Below are positions 54,238-64,000 of a DNA stretch of 64,000 nt, one piece after another; the first letter of the stretch is position 1; every line of letters starts with the position of its first letter. The position numbers and the translations under genes were made by a program. Source of the stretch: Heyndrickxia oleronia (GTDB taxonomy: Bacteria; Bacillota; Bacilli; Bacillales; Bacillaceae_C); the NCBI RefSeq assembly GCF_017809215.1, contig NZ_CP065424.1:754001-818000 (forward strand), written 5' to 3'. The notes under the pieces were generated by a model. The model searched no databases, was not told the origin of the DNA, and worked only from the letters and a program-made list of their open reading frames with translations.

Positions 54238-55364
54238 ATCCCCCCTAATGAGTCATTTAAATGATTAGCAACAAACTTAACAATACTTGATCGGTTAATG
54301 ATTCCTTTTACTTTATCATCATGATCAAGCACAGGTACAAATCCATATGGAGAATTGTTGACTAATAGTAATGCTTTTTCTGGATTTTCATCTGGTGTGA
54401 TCGTTGGAATATCCTTTTGGATAAGATCATTAAGCGTAAGCTGCTCATCCCCAAATGCTTTACGCATATTCCAAATATTTACTACCCCATAAAACTTTTT
54501 ATCCTTATCAACAATTAGTAAATTATCCACTCGTTTATCGCGCATGATTTTTAATGCTTCGGCAAGTCCTCGTGAAGGATATGCGGTGACTGGAGGAACC
54601 ATAAGCTGTTCAATTTCAGGAAGGATGGTGGAGTCTTGTAAACGATCCTCACCAATAAATTGTCGAACAAATTCATTGGCTGGATGCCTTAAAATTTTTT
54701 CGGGTTGATCAATTTGAATGATTTCTCCATCTTTCATAATACAAATTCGATCGGCAATTTTTAATGCCTCATCCATGTCATGGGTGACAAATACGATTGT
54801 TTTTTTGATTTCTTGTTGTAGTTTGACTAATTCCTCTTGTAATTGTTCACGACTAATAGGGTCTAATGCGCTAAATGGTTCATCCATTAATATAATGTCA
54901 GGATCGGCAGCTAGTGCACGGATAACACCGATACGCTGTTGTTGACCTCCTGATAATTCATCAGGAAATCGGTCACCTATCTCATTAGGGTCAAGTCCCA
55001 CCATTTTCATCAATTCATCTATTTTGTCCTTGTACATGGATTCATCCCATTTTTTTAATTTCGGTACTAAGGCAACATTTTCTCTAATCGTCATATGTGG
55101 CATTAAACCGATCTGTTGAATCACATAGCCGATTGTGCGCCTGAGTTCAACTGGGTTCTTATTTTTAATGCTTTCACCATTAATAGTGATTTCACCGTTC
55201 GTTGGTTCAATGATCCGATTAATCATTTTCATGGTCGTTGTTTTTCCACAGCCACTTGGCCCAATTAACACGAGGAGTTCATTTTCTTTAATAGTAAAGT
55301 TTAAATTATGAATGGCGGTAAAACCACCCTCGTATTGTTTCGATACATTTTTAAATTCGATCAA
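54234..55364 (-). CDS. opuFA: Compatible-solute ABC transporter ATPase with CBS domains
   Basis: 376 residues. Walker A GPSGCGKTT, signature LSGGQQQRIG, Walker B IILMDEPFSALD, H-loop VTHDMDEAL, followed by two CBS motifs (YPSRGLAEALKIMRDKRVDNLLIVD and NNSPYGFVPVLDHDDKVKGI). This is the OpuA/OpuC/OpuF-type ATPase; the CBS pair senses ionic strength or c-di-AMP in relatives. It is directly followed by the fused permease/binding subunit opuFB, with which it overlaps. Confidence 0.88.
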   Translation of the reverse strand: MIEFKNVSKQYEGGFTAIHNLNFTIKENELLVLIGPSGCGKTTTMKMINRIIEPTNGEITINGESIKNKNPVELRRTIGYVIQQIGLMPHMTIRENVALVPKLKKWDESMYKDKIDELMKMVGLDPNEIGDRFPDELSGGQQQRIGVIRALAADPDIILMDEPFSALDPISREQLQEELVKLQQEIKKTIVFVTHDMDEALKIADRICIMKDGEIIQIDQPEKILRHPANEFVRQFIGEDRLQDSTILPEIEQLMVPPVTAYPSRGLAEALKIMRDKRVDNLLIVDKDKKFYGVVNIWNMRKAFGDEQLTLNDLIQKDIPTITPDENPEKALLLVNNSPYGFVPVLDHDDKVKGIINRSSIVKFVANHLNDSLGGI

Positions 55365-55648
55365 TGCTCATTCTCACCTCCAATAACCTTTTACCCCGTT
55401 TTTTAGTGATGAAACATACATTTTTTTCCACTTTCCACATAAAAGGCTTTCTATTAGGTTGAAAATGGTTGGAGTGATCTAACTTTTCTTCTGATTTTAA
55501 ACCTGTTATACCCTAAAAATACTATATTAATCCCATTTATCCCCAACAAACGATAATATTTTAGATTATTTTGTATTTTTGTGTTGTAATAGGTTGTAAT
55601 ATGTTGTAGAATTTTTAAAAAATAGAGAATAATTAGAAGGTGGAGAAA

Positions 55649-56668
55649 ATGAAGTCAACTGAATTGGTACAAGTTACTCGTGGAAATATGGTTGAAAGTA
55701 TACATAATGGGCATATTGCGGTTGTGGATTATAAAGGGGAGTTACTTAAATATGTAGGGGATCCATACCGGGTTGTGTATGCTCGCTCTTCGATGAAGCC
55801 GTTACAGGCCATCCCTCTAGTAGAAACCGGTGTGGCTGATCATTACCAATTTGATGAAGCAGATTTGTCCCTTTGCTGTGCGTCGCATAATGCGGAAAAA
55901 CAGCATACAGAGCGTGTGATTTCCATTTTAAAAAGAGCAGGATTGGACGACCAAGCGTTGAAATGTGGAACTCATCCGTTAAGAAGAGAAGACGTGTTTA
56001 AGGAATTGATTCTTGAAGGAAAAGAGGTAACCCCTCTTTATAATAATTGCTCAGGCAAGCATAGTGGGATGATTGTGACTGCTAAATATATGAATGAGCC
56101 AATTGAATCCTATTTAGAATTATCACATCCCGTACAACAACGAATTTTACATGTAGTTAGTGAAATGGCTGATTATCCGGTCGAGAAAATAGAGTTAGGC
56201 GTCGATGGCTGTGGCGTACCTGTTCATGGGTTACCACTTGAGCGAATTGCACACGCTTATGCCAAAATGACAAGACCCAATGAATTAGAGGAATCACGTG
56301 CCCGTGCAGTAGAAAAGGTTACCTCCGCTATGATGGCAGCTCCAGAGATGGTGGGTGGAACAGACCGCTTCTGTACCAATTTCATGAAAGCCGTTGATGG
56401 GAAAATGTTTGGTAAGGCAGGAGCTGAAGGTGTGTATTGTATTGGCGATTTGCAAACGGGAATTGGGATTGCCATTAAGATTGAAGATGGTTTCGGTCGT
56501 GCAACAGAGCCTGCAGCTGTTGAGGTGCTGAAACAGCTAGGCCTATTAACAGATAATGAGTTAGAAAAATTACAGCAACATCATCACCCAGTCGTACCGA
56601 ATGCAAGAAAAGAGAAAGTCGGGGAACTTGTTCCAACCTTTACATTGAAGGATGCCAAGGAACTTTAA
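55649..56668 (+). CDS. Asparaginase (class 3/asparaginase II family)
   Basis: 339 residues from ATG 55649, with AAGGTGGAG upstream. Family landmarks (PF06089): YARSSMKPLQAIPLVE with the Ser-x-x-Lys pair, CCASHNAEKQH, CGTHPLRR, YNNCSGKHSGM and GVDGCGVPVHGLPL. The last two hold cysteines that bind zinc in the Rhizobium etli enzyme ReAV. It should hydrolyse L-asparagine to aspartate and ammonia. It starts a run of co-directed genes with an oligopeptide-type transporter and is probably in the same transcription unit. Confidence 0.85.
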   Translation: MKSTELVQVTRGNMVESIHNGHIAVVDYKGELLKYVGDPYRVVYARSSMKPLQAIPLVETGVADHYQFDEADLSLCCASHNAEKQHTERVISILKRAGLDDQALKCGTHPLRREDVFKELILEGKEVTPLYNNCSGKHSGMIVTAKYMNEPIESYLELSHPVQQRILHVVSEMADYPVEKIELGVDGCGVPVHGLPLERIAHAYAKMTRPNELEESRARAVEKVTSAMMAAPEMVGGTDRFCTNFMKAVDGKMFGKAGAEGVYCIGDLQTGIGIAIKIEDGFGRATEPAAVEVLKQLGLLTDNELEKLQQHHHPVVPNARKEKVGELVPTFTLKDAKEL

Positions 56669-56687
56669 ATACATGGAGGGATTAACT

Positions 56688-58280
56688 ATGAAGAAAAAAG
56701 GTTTTGCACTTATAGTTTCAATGATTTGTTTGACTCTTATACTCTTCGGATGTTCGAATTCTTCGAGTTCATCATCTGGGAAAAAAGAGCCTGAAAAAAT
56801 TGTGAAAAAAGAAGGGAAAGATATAACAATAGCTGTTGCTGCCAATTTTGTTAGCTTGGACCCTCATGATTCCAATGATACGTTAGGACTTTCGGCAGAA
56901 AGAATGATGATGGAAGGGTTGCTCGGATTTGATAAAGATATGAAGGTAGTCCCTGTATTAGCAGAAGATTATCAAGTAAATGATCAAGCAACTGAGTTTA
57001 CTTTTCATTTGAAAAAAGGGGTTAAGTTCCAAGATGGAACCCCATTTAATGCAGAAGCCGTGAAGTACAATATTGATCGTTTAGCGAATCCAGATAATCA
57101 CTTAAAGCGCTATAGCTTATTTGAATTAGTGAAAGAGACACAAGTTGTAGATGAATACACTGTTAAAGTACTACTAAAGGAACCTTTTGGTGCGATGATA
57201 AATAATTTTGCCCATCCATCAGCAGCGATGATTTCCCCTGCGGCATTAAAAAAGTATGGGAAGGATATTGCGAGAAATCCTGTAGGAACTGGTCCATTTA
57301 AATTTGAAGAATGGGATCAAAGTGATCATTTAAAACTAGTGAAAAATGAAGACTATTGGAAAGAAGGCTATCCAAAGGTAGATTCAATCACATTTAAGCC
57401 TGTACCTGAAAATGGATCCCGTGTCGCGATGCTCCAAACGGGTGAAGCGGATTTTGCTTATCCGATTCCAACAGAGCAAGTAAAATCAATTGATGGAAAA
57501 AATGGCATCGTCATTGAAAATGATCCTTCAATTATCGTTTACTACCTATCTATGAATACATTGAAAAAACCATATGATGATGTACGAATCCGTCAAGCAA
57601 TGAACTATGCAATTAACAAAGATGCATTTATTAAGGTTGTATGGAACGGTCTCGGGGATAAACCTACGTCTGTTCTTGCACCAAAGGTTGCTTTCTCCTC
57701 AGAGCAAGAGCCATATAATTTTGACTTAGAAAAAGCTAAGAAGTTAATGAAAGAAGCAGGCGTTGAAGACGGCTTTAAAACAACACTGTGGGTAAGTAAT
57801 AGTTCAACTTCTGTAAAGTCAGCAGAGTTTCTTCAACAACAATTAGCTCAAATTAATATTAAGGTTGAAGTCGTTCCGATGGAAGCAGGAACTTTATCCG
57901 ACAAGCTATGGGGACCACAAAAACCAGAAGATGCTGAAGTGGAGCTTTATTATGGTGGTTGGTCACCATCGACAGGTGATGCAGATTGGGGAATTCGCCC
58001 GCTCCTTGGAGGACAGGCTGCATACCCACCTTTAAACTATAATGTTTCTTACTACAATAATGAAAAAGTAAATCAAGCATTGAAAGATGCTCTACAAACA
58101 GCGGATGAAAGCAAACGTGAAGCAGCTTACAAAGACGCACAAAAATTAATATGGGAAGATGCACCTTGGGTTACATTAGCTGTACCGAAAAACTTAGCTG
58201 GAAAGAAAAATTATTTAGACGGGATTTACCTATTACCTGATGGTTCATTAAGTATTAATGAATTAGAAATTAAGCAATAA
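56688..58280 (+). CDS. Oligopeptide-type ABC transporter binding lipoprotein
   Basis: 530 residues from ATG 56688, with GGAGGG upstream. The lipobox LILFGCS (Cys about residue 20) is followed by a Ser-rich linker and the SBP_bac_5 domain: VSLDPHDSNDTLGLSAERMM, TFHLKKGVKFQDGTPFNAEAV, RNPVGTGPFKFEEW, and PYDDVRIRQAMNYAINKD. The length and motifs fit dipeptide, oligopeptide or glutathione binding proteins. With the asparaginase upstream, an asparagine-containing peptide is a reasonable but unproven ligand. Confidence 0.87.
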   Translation: MKKKGFALIVSMICLTLILFGCSNSSSSSSGKKEPEKIVKKEGKDITIAVAANFVSLDPHDSNDTLGLSAERMMMEGLLGFDKDMKVVPVLAEDYQVNDQATEFTFHLKKGVKFQDGTPFNAEAVKYNIDRLANPDNHLKRYSLFELVKETQVVDEYTVKVLLKEPFGAMINNFAHPSAAMISPAALKKYGKDIARNPVGTGPFKFEEWDQSDHLKLVKNEDYWKEGYPKVDSITFKPVPENGSRVAMLQTGEADFAYPIPTEQVKSIDGKNGIVIENDPSIIVYYLSMNTLKKPYDDVRIRQAMNYAINKDAFIKVVWNGLGDKPTSVLAPKVAFSSEQEPYNFDLEKAKKLMKEAGVEDGFKTTLWVSNSSTSVKSAEFLQQQLAQINIKVEVVPMEAGTLSDKLWGPQKPEDAEVELYYGGWSPSTGDADWGIRPLLGGQAAYPPLNYNVSYYNNEKVNQALKDALQTADESKREAAYKDAQKLIWEDAPWVTLAVPKNLAGKKNYLDGIYLLPDGSLSINELEIKQ

Positions 58281-58285
58281 CATGA

Positions 58286-58321
58286 AAGGGTGTCTCAAAA
58301 GAATCATAGATGGGACACCCT
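58286..58321 (+). terminator. Intercistronic hairpin
   Basis: AGGGTGTCTCA and TGGGACACCCT pair (with one G-T) around a 14-base loop, with no T run. Located between the binding protein and the permease genes, it probably limits downstream transcription or protects the 5' mRNA, so that binding protein exceeds membrane subunits. Confidence 0.65.
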
Positions 58322-58443
58322 AAATTTAATTTAAGAAGGCTTTTTAATCGTATGAAAGCTTGTGGATGAAAAATCAAAAGGGTCAAGTCCTTCTCTTGTA
58401 ATTACTTGGAGTTTTTCTATTTTTCTTGAAGGTAGGTGTTCTA

Positions 58444-59361
58444 ATGGGGCGTTATTTAACTAAACGGTTGATTACGATTATTCCCATCCTGTTTTTTGTT
58501 TCAATCTTTATCTTTTTATTTGTTCATTTAATACCAGGGGATCCAGCGAGATTAGTAGCCGGTCCTGATGCTAGCTATGAAGATATAAAACTAATAAGGA
58601 AGGATCTTGGTCTCGATAAACCTTTATATGAACAATATGTTAATTTTATCGGTAATCTATTTCAAGGAGATTTGGGTACTTCCTTAAAAACTAAACAGCC
58701 AGTCCTAAAGGAAATCGGGATAAGATTTATGCCTACCTTTTGGCTGACTCTTTGGAGTATGGTATGGGCTGTCATCATTGGTCTGATTATTGGAATTATT
58801 TCAGCGAAGAAACGAAATAAGTGGCAAGATTATGCAGGAATGTTTGGTGCTGTATCAGGAATATCTCTTCCATCATTCTGGTTAGGATTAATTCTTATTC
58901 AATTTTTCTCTGTTAAGCTTGGTTGGTTTCCGACGGGAGGACTGGAATCTTGGAAAAGTTATATTCTTCCTTCACTCACCCTAGGGACGAGCGTAGCAGC
59001 TGTCATTGCTCGATTCTCACGCTCATCGGTTATGGACGTATTGAAGGAAGATTATATTCGAACCGGTCGTGCAAAGGGTTTAACTGAGGGGAAGGTTATT
59101 CAAAGGCATGCATTGAAAAATGCATTGATTCCAGTTGTTACGATGACAGGTTTACAATTCGGATTCCTACTAGGGGGTTCTGTTGTTATTGAAACAGTGT
59201 TTAGTTTGCCGGGTCTTGGGCGACTATTAATTGATTCAGTAAGTTTTCGCGATTATCCAGTCATTCAAGCTGAAATGCTCTTGTTTTCTCTTGAATTTAT
59301 ATTAATTAACTTAATTGTCGATGTTCTATACGGCTTTTTAAATCCACAAATAAGATATTAG
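58444..59361 (+). CDS. Oligopeptide-type ABC transporter permease 1 (OppB/DppB-like)
   Basis: 305 residues from ATG 58444, with GAAGGTAGG upstream. Start [21 protein letters not shown] with [12 protein letters not shown], and the EAA loop [27 protein letters not shown], then [16 protein letters not shown]: the DppB/OppB/GsiC family. Six helices. It forms the channel with the next gene. Confidence 0.9.
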   Translation: MGRYLTKRLITIIPILFFVSIFIFLFVHLIPGDPARLVAGPDASYEDIKLIRKDLGLDKPLYEQYVNFIGNLFQGDLGTSLKTKQPVLKEIGIRFMPTFWLTLWSMVWAVIIGLIIGIISAKKRNKWQDYAGMFGAVSGISLPSFWLGLILIQFFSVKLGWFPTGGLESWKSYILPSLTLGTSVAAVIARFSRSSVMDVLKEDYIRTGRAKGLTEGKVIQRHALKNALIPVVTMTGLQFGFLLGGSVVIETVFSLPGLGRLLIDSVSFRDYPVIQAEMLLFSLEFILINLIVDVLYGFLNPQIRY

Positions 59362-59382
59362 TAGAGAGGTTGGTGAAGAAGA

Positions 59383-60291
59383 ATGCCTGAACTAGAAGGA
59401 AAAACAAATGTTAGTTTCCAAGCGGTAGACCATGCGATGAAACGATCAAAGTCAACTCCGTTTTCAGAGTTTTGGAGAAAGTTTAAAAAGCAGCGATTAG
59501 CATTTATTTCTGCCATCTTTATCGCAATTTTGCTAGTCTTAACCGTTATTGGTCCATATATCACTCCTTATGACATAGCAGAGCCGGATTATAACCATGT
59601 ACTTGAAGGACCATCTGTTCAACACTGGGCAGGAACTGATCCTTATGGTCGTGACATCTTTAGTAGAATTATTGCAGGAACAAGGATTTCTCTTTTTGTT
59701 GGCTTGTTTTCTGTCATGATTGGTGCAGTTGTTGGAACTTTTTTAGGGCTGATTAGTGGATTTTATGGTAAATGGATTGATGGTATTATTATGAGATTTT
59801 GTGATCTATTATTTGCTTTTCCTGGTATCTTACTAGCAATTGGAATTATTGCAATACTAGGACCAGGTCTTGAAAATGTCATTATTGCCGTAGCAATTTT
59901 TGGCGTCCCTACATTTGCGAGAATTGTTCGTTCAAGTACATTATCGATTAAATCATCCCTTTATGTTGAGGCGACTCGTTCCATCGGCGCTAAACCACGT
60001 CGTATTATATGGAAGCATATTTTTCCAGGAACTATCACAAGTATCATTGTCAACTTTTCTATGAAAATCGGTAGTGCAATTTTAACAGCGGCGAGCTTAA
60101 GCTTTTTAGGCTTAGGTGCACAACCTCCATCACCGGAATGGGGCGCAATGCTTAGTGGAGGGCGAGATTATTTAAATATGGCTCCACATATTACATTATT
60201 TCCTGGTATTGCGATCTTCTTGACGGTATTAGCTTTCAATCTATTGGGAGACGGATTGCGTGATGCGCTTGATCCAAAAATAAAAGATTAA
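59383..60291 (+). CDS. Oligopeptide-type ABC transporter permease 2 (OppC/DppC-like)
   Basis: 302 residues. A polar N-terminus, FWRKFKKQRLAFISAIFI, HWAGTDPYGRDIFSRIIAGTR, and the EAA loop EATRSIGAKPRRIIWKHIFP, then SLSFLGLGAQPPSPEWG are hallmarks of DppC/OppC. It follows its partner by 22 bases and precedes the ATPases. Confidence 0.9.
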   Translation: MPELEGKTNVSFQAVDHAMKRSKSTPFSEFWRKFKKQRLAFISAIFIAILLVLTVIGPYITPYDIAEPDYNHVLEGPSVQHWAGTDPYGRDIFSRIIAGTRISLFVGLFSVMIGAVVGTFLGLISGFYGKWIDGIIMRFCDLLFAFPGILLAIGIIAILGPGLENVIIAVAIFGVPTFARIVRSSTLSIKSSLYVEATRSIGAKPRRIIWKHIFPGTITSIIVNFSMKIGSAILTAASLSFLGLGAQPPSPEWGAMLSGGRDYLNMAPHITLFPGIAIFLTVLAFNLLGDGLRDALDPKIKD

Positions 60292-60305
60292 GAGGAGGTG
60301 TAAAT

Positions 60306-61289
60306 ATGGAAAAAGAATTATTGAAAATAAATGATTTACAAACCCATTTTTTTAGTGATAAAGGTGTTGTTAAAGCGGTTGATGGTGTAACGATCACCGT
60401 GAATAAAGGAGAAACTGTTGGGATCGTTGGGGAGTCGGGATGTGGAAAAAGTGTAACATCCTTATCGATTATGCGCCTATTGAAAGATACTCCTGGAAAA
60501 ATTGTTGGTGGTAGCATCCAATTTGAAGGGAAGGATCTAATCCAATTGCCGGAAAAAAATATGCGATCGATTCGGGGAAATGAGATTGCTATGATCTTTC
60601 AGGAACCAATGACCTCTCTTAATCCTGTATACAAGATTGGAAGACAACTAGTAGAGTCTATTCGATTACATATGAAAAAGGATGCAAATGAAGCAAAAGA
60701 GCATGCGATCAAAATGCTTGAACTTGTTGGAATTCCAAGAGCTCGGGAAATTATGAAGGAATATCCTCATCAATTATCTGGAGGAATGCGGCAACGGGTC
60801 ATGATTGCGATGGCAATGTCCTGTAATCCGAAATTATTAATTGCAGATGAACCGACGACAGCATTAGACGTAACGATTCAAGCACAAATTCTGGACTTAA
60901 TGCGAAAATTAAGAGAGGAAAGTGATTCATCCATCTTATTAATTACCCATGATCTTGGTGTAGTAGCAGAAATGTGTGATCGAGTCGTAATTATGTACGC
61001 TGGTAAAGTGGTTGAGGAGTCTGATGTGAATACCATTTTCGAAAATCCGAAGCATCCTTATACAAAAGGATTATTAGAATCCATTCCTAAGCTCGGTGTG
61101 AAGATTGATCGCTTGCAATCTATTAAAGGAAATGTACCTGCTCCTGAACAAATGCCAAAAGGATGCAAATTTGCCCCGCGCTGTCCATTTGTTATGGATC
61201 AATGCTGGGAGAGAGAACCGCAGTTGCAATCGGTGAATGCAAATCATACAACAAGATGTTGGCTTCATCAAAAGGAGGGAGCACAATGA
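60306..61289 (+). CDS. Oligopeptide-type ABC transporter ATPase 1 (OppD/DppD-like)
   Basis: 327 residues. Walker [11 protein letters not shown]-loop [13 protein letters not shown], signature LSGGMRQR, Walker [13 protein letters not shown]-loop LITHDLG, and the C-terminal OppD/DppD region with cysteines ([15 protein letters not shown]) that may bind an iron-sulfur cluster in this family. AGAGGAGG precedes ATG 60306. Confidence 0.9.
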   Translation: MEKELLKINDLQTHFFSDKGVVKAVDGVTITVNKGETVGIVGESGCGKSVTSLSIMRLLKDTPGKIVGGSIQFEGKDLIQLPEKNMRSIRGNEIAMIFQEPMTSLNPVYKIGRQLVESIRLHMKKDANEAKEHAIKMLELVGIPRAREIMKEYPHQLSGGMRQRVMIAMAMSCNPKLLIADEPTTALDVTIQAQILDLMRKLREESDSSILLITHDLGVVAEMCDRVVIMYAGKVVEESDVNTIFENPKHPYTKGLLESIPKLGVKIDRLQSIKGNVPAPEQMPKGCKFAPRCPFVMDQCWEREPQLQSVNANHTTRCWLHQKEGAQ

Positions 61290-62245
61290 GTACACTCGTC
61301 GAAGTAAAAAATTTAAAAAAACATTTCCCTATTAGTAAACGGATTTTTTCCAAGAAAACATCGGTCGTTAAAGCGGTTGATGGGTTAACCTTTACGATTG
61401 AAAAAGGGGAAACATTGGGACTTGTAGGTGAAAGTGGTTGTGGGAAATCAACGACTGGACGAATGATTATGCGTTTGATTGAACCAACGGAAGGACAAGT
61501 GTTCTTTAATGGCCAAGATATCACCTCCTTTTCAGAAGATAAGTTACGCAAGTTTCGTAAGGAATTTCAAATGATATTCCAAGATCCATTTGCATCACTG
61601 AACCCACGTATGAAAATTGGAGATATTATTGAGGAACCACTGATTGTTCATGGCGTGGAAAAGGAAGAGCGTAAGCAGAGGGTTGAACGTTTATTAGACG
61701 TTGTCGGATTAACGCCTTTTCATGCAGATCGTTTTCCTCATGAATTTAGTGGTGGGCAAAGACAGAGAATTGGTATTGCTAGAGCATTAGCGGTGAATCC
61801 GCAATTAATTGTTGCAGACGAACCCGTATCTGCACTCGATGTGTCGATTCAATCACAAATTTTAAATCTATTAAAAGATTTGCAGAACGAATTTGGTTTA
61901 ACTTATTTATTTATCTCTCATGATTTAAGTGTCGTTGAACATATTAGTGATCGAGTAGGAGTAATGTATCTAGGTAGAATGGTCGAATTGGCAGATAAAG
62001 ATTCTTTATATAAGGAACCGTTACATCCATATACAAAAGCGTTATTATCGGCAGTTCCTGTCCCAGATCCAAAGGTAAAAAGGGAAAGAATTGTACTCAA
62101 GGGAGATCTACCAAGTCCATCAAATCCTCCTTCTGGTTGTACATTTCATACGCGATGCCCATTTGCAACAGAAGAATGTAAAGTAAAAGTGCCAGAGTGG
62201 AAGGAAGTAAGAGAAAAGCACTATGTTTCGTGCCATTTATATTAG
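61286..62245 (+). CDS. Oligopeptide-type ABC transporter ATPase 2 (OppF/DppF-like)
   Basis: 319 residues from ATG 61286, overlapping the previous stop by four bases (ATGA); a longer ORF from 61163 only reflects overlap. Walker [11 protein letters not shown]-loop [13 protein letters not shown], signature [13 protein letters not shown], Walker [13 protein letters not shown]-loop FISHDLS, C-terminal [15 protein letters not shown]. Partner of OppD-type ATPase in powering import. Confidence 0.9.
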   Translation: MSTLVEVKNLKKHFPISKRIFSKKTSVVKAVDGLTFTIEKGETLGLVGESGCGKSTTGRMIMRLIEPTEGQVFFNGQDITSFSEDKLRKFRKEFQMIFQDPFASLNPRMKIGDIIEEPLIVHGVEKEERKQRVERLLDVVGLTPFHADRFPHEFSGGQRQRIGIARALAVNPQLIVADEPVSALDVSIQSQILNLLKDLQNEFGLTYLFISHDLSVVEHISDRVGVMYLGRMVELADKDSLYKEPLHPYTKALLSAVPVPDPKVKRERIVLKGDLPSPSNPPSGCTFHTRCPFATEECKVKVPEWKEVREKHYVSCHLY

Positions 62246-62289
62246 ATAATAGAGAAAAATAAACTATTAAATGGTAGGACGGTGTTATC

Positions 62290-64000
62290 ATGTCTGAATC
62301 GAAACTGCATATTATCTCCATTCAGGAGAGATATTTAGCTACAATCACAAAGCAGTTGAAAGAAGTATTCCGAGATTTGATCCAGTTATCGCCGACAACG
62401 ATTAAAGATTTACAAAACAACACGATTGAACCAGGAGATGTAGTGATCTTATCAAGTGATATTCTGATTGGTTTTGCATTACAGTTTATTCCGGAGGGTT
62501 GTCAATATATTATTGCTAAGCGCGAAATCAATTATGCAAATATGAAGGAAGTGATTGAATTACCTCCGGGAAGAAAGATCCTTGTCGTTAATGATACGTT
62601 GATTAATACGAATGAAACGGTTGACTCATTAAGAGAGACGTTTTCTGAGCATCAATATTTTGCCTATGATCCATCTCAACCGATACCAGAATTCATAGAT
62701 TACATTATTACACCTGATGAAACGCATCTTTTACCAGGTGGGTTAGGTAAAGTTATTGATATTGGTATGCGTTTATTGGATATTGAAGTATTTCTTGAAG
62801 TAGCTAAGCTTCTTGATTTATCCATTGATTCAATCACATTAAATAAGCGTTATATGAAATCATTAATTTCGTTGTCAAAGAGTTATTCATCTACTCAGTC
62901 AAATGATCAAAAGAAAATTGTAAAGGATGTACGAGATACGGCTGGATATCATTTTTCTGATATGATCGCTCGAAGCAGTAAGATGCAGATCGCATTAGAA
63001 CAAGCAAAGATATATGCTCAACTTGATCAACCAATTCATTTATACGGTGAAGCTGGGACAGGGAAAAAAATGCTTGCACAAGCCATTCATAATGCCTCTA
63101 AACAACATTCTGGTCCCTTTGTTGTCATCAACTGTGCTTTTCGGACGCATGATTTATTAGAGAAGGATTTGTTTGGAGTTGAGAATGGTACAGATATAAC
63201 GATCGGGGTTATCGAAATGGCACAAGGAGGAACCCTATATATTGAATCAGTCAATGAGCTTCCTGTTTTTTTACAAAAACGTCTTTTACAAGTTATCCAT
63301 ACAAATAAATTAGAGCGGAAGAATGGAAAGAATTTAATTGATGTAAATGTGAGAATCATAACAAGTAGTCTGTATTCATTGGAGGAGATGCAAGGGGAAG
63401 GGTATTTTGAGCAAGAAAAACATGTTATTCTAACTCCATATTCCATCTATATGCCAAGTTTGCTGGAAAGAATTGAAGATATTGATGATTTAATTGTAGA
63501 TATAAAAACAAGATTACATCGTAAGGATTTGTCATTTACCGAAGAGGTAATGCAGCGTCTGAAAACATATAAATGGAAAGGAAATATTAAGGAGTTATAT
63601 AATACAGTTTCTTATTTATCTTTCCTAGATCAATCCCTTATAGAAACTCATATGCTGCCTTTATATTTAAAAGAAGAAAAGGAAAGCTACCATTCGGAAC
63701 AGGATGTACAAGAAATAAATATGGGAAAAATCATTGAGAAAATTGAAGAACATGGTTTTTTAGAAGAAAGTATTTCGATTTTAAAGGTTTTTCAAGAAGG
63801 GAAGCAGGAACGAGAATCATTTGGGCGTACAAAGCTTAAAGCTAGATTAATAGAAAAAGACATCGATTTAACAGAGCAACAGCTACGCATGAGATTAGAA
63901 GTATTGCAGGAACTCAAACTATTAAATGTACGACAAGGTCGTGCGGGTACAACGATTTCGAGATTAGGTGAACGGTTCTTAGCAAATTATGAAAAACAGG
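62290..64000 (+). CDS. AAA+ enhancer-binding-like regulator with degenerate active site (runs past window end)
   Basis: At least 570 residues, open to the last base. An N-terminal domain of ~210 residues, unlike known receiver or GAF domains, is followed by an AAA+ part with a good Walker A (LYGEAGTGKKMLAQAIH, about residue 253). The sigma54-contacting GAFTGA loop is missing (LFGVENGTDITIG), Walker B DE is ES (GGTLYIESVNELP), and the arginine-finger segment is lost (FEQEKHVIL). After WKGNIKELYN comes a winged-helix-like C-terminus rather than a Fis-type HTH. ATG 62290 follows AGGACGGTG. It probably regulates the transporter upstream without sigma54. Confidence 0.72.
   Translation, partial: MSESKLHIISIQERYLATITKQLKEVFRDLIQLSPTTIKDLQNNTIEPGDVVILSSDILIGFALQFIPEGCQYIIAKREINYANMKEVIELPPGRKILVVNDTLINTNETVDSLRETFSEHQYFAYDPSQPIPEFIDYIITPDETHLLPGGLGKVIDIGMRLLDIEVFLEVAKLLDLSIDSITLNKRYMKSLISLSKSYSSTQSNDQKKIVKDVRDTAGYHFSDMIARSSKMQIALEQAKIYAQLDQPIHLYGEAGTGKKMLAQAIHNASKQHSGPFVVINCAFRTHDLLEKDLFGVENGTDITIGVIEMAQGGTLYIESVNELPVFLQKRLLQVIHTNKLERKNGKNLIDVNVRIITSSLYSLEEMQGEGYFEQEKHVILTPYSIYMPSLLERIEDIDDLIVDIKTRLHRKDLSFTEEVMQRLKTYKWKGNIKELYNTVSYLSFLDQSLIETHMLPLYLKEEKESYHSEQDVQEINMGKIIEKIEEHGFLEESISILKVFQEGKQERESFGRTKLKARLIEKDIDLTEQQLRMRLEVLQELKLLNVRQGRAGTTISRLGERFLANYEKQ

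Overview
The window is a low-GC Bacillota chromosome segment, most likely from a spore-forming Bacillaceae species. Support comes from AT-rich DNA with AGGAGG-type ribosome binding sites and from close structural relatives of Bacillus gene sets: YxdJK-YxdLM-YxeA, YdaJKLMN, OpuFA-OpuFB, PxpABC, YtaF and a Spo0E-like remnant. I cannot name the species. No rRNA, tRNA, prophage or CRISPR array was seen. All functional calls are from reading motifs and gene order, without database searches.

Layout. 1-5 kb: the end of an MFS efflux gene, a membrane-anchored PAF-acetylhydrolase-like esterase, an ASCH protein, a Spo0E-like remnant, an Lrp/AsnC regulator, a CxxC carboxymuconolactone-decarboxylase-like protein and a GNAT acetyltransferase. 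5-11.5 kb: a peptide-antibiotic sensing and detoxification module (yxdJ, yxdK, then yxdL, yxdM, yxeA), split by a tandem array of seven 54-55 bp hairpin units, and a DUF418 membrane protein. 11.5-17.6 kb (minus strand): a glycerol-3-phosphate/glycerophosphodiester operon (ugpC-A-E-B and two phosphodiesterases). 18.9-25.9 kb: a ydaJKLMN exopolysaccharide operon, with a degenerate GGDEF receptor that keeps its c-di-GMP I-site and a frameshifted ydaL. 26-35.5 kb: assorted metabolic and envelope genes (threonine aldolase, HAD nucleotidase, secreted permuted papain-like protein, ROK kinase, acetolactate synthase-like enzyme, YoaK/DUF1275, GNAT). 35.6-36.6 kb: a decayed IS1595-type transposase. 36.7-42 kb: a ROK repressor, paired short chromate transporters, a propeller-like membrane protein and a VWA lipoprotein. 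42-47.8 kb: a REP-associated tyrosine transposase (RAYT), then a 5-oxoproline module: pxpB-pxpC-pxpA facing away from DUF969-DUF979-pcp. 48-52.7 kb: two divergent HTH-DUF1232 paralogues around a palindrome, an LCP ligase, a MITE-like insertion, ytaF and an alpha/beta hydrolase. 52.7-55.4 kb: opuFA with a frameshifted opuFB. 55.6-64 kb: a type-II-like asparaginase, an oligopeptide-type ABC transporter operon and a degenerate AAA+ regulator cut by the window end.

The most distinctive feature is a dispersed repeat family built on the core GGGGTCAGACCCC. I find it at 20 places between 3.0 and 52.7 kb. It occurs as single cores, half elements (core plus a CTTTAAAG tail) and full inverted pairs. 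The RAYT gene at 42.1 kb is bracketed by two half elements in inverted orientation, and the full pairs look like the same structure without the gene. The repeats sit against, and often inside, the stop codons of neighbouring genes, and in several cases they rewrite the C-terminus of the protein. This looks like a Bacillota REP/RAYT system (a REPtron) that is active or recently active.
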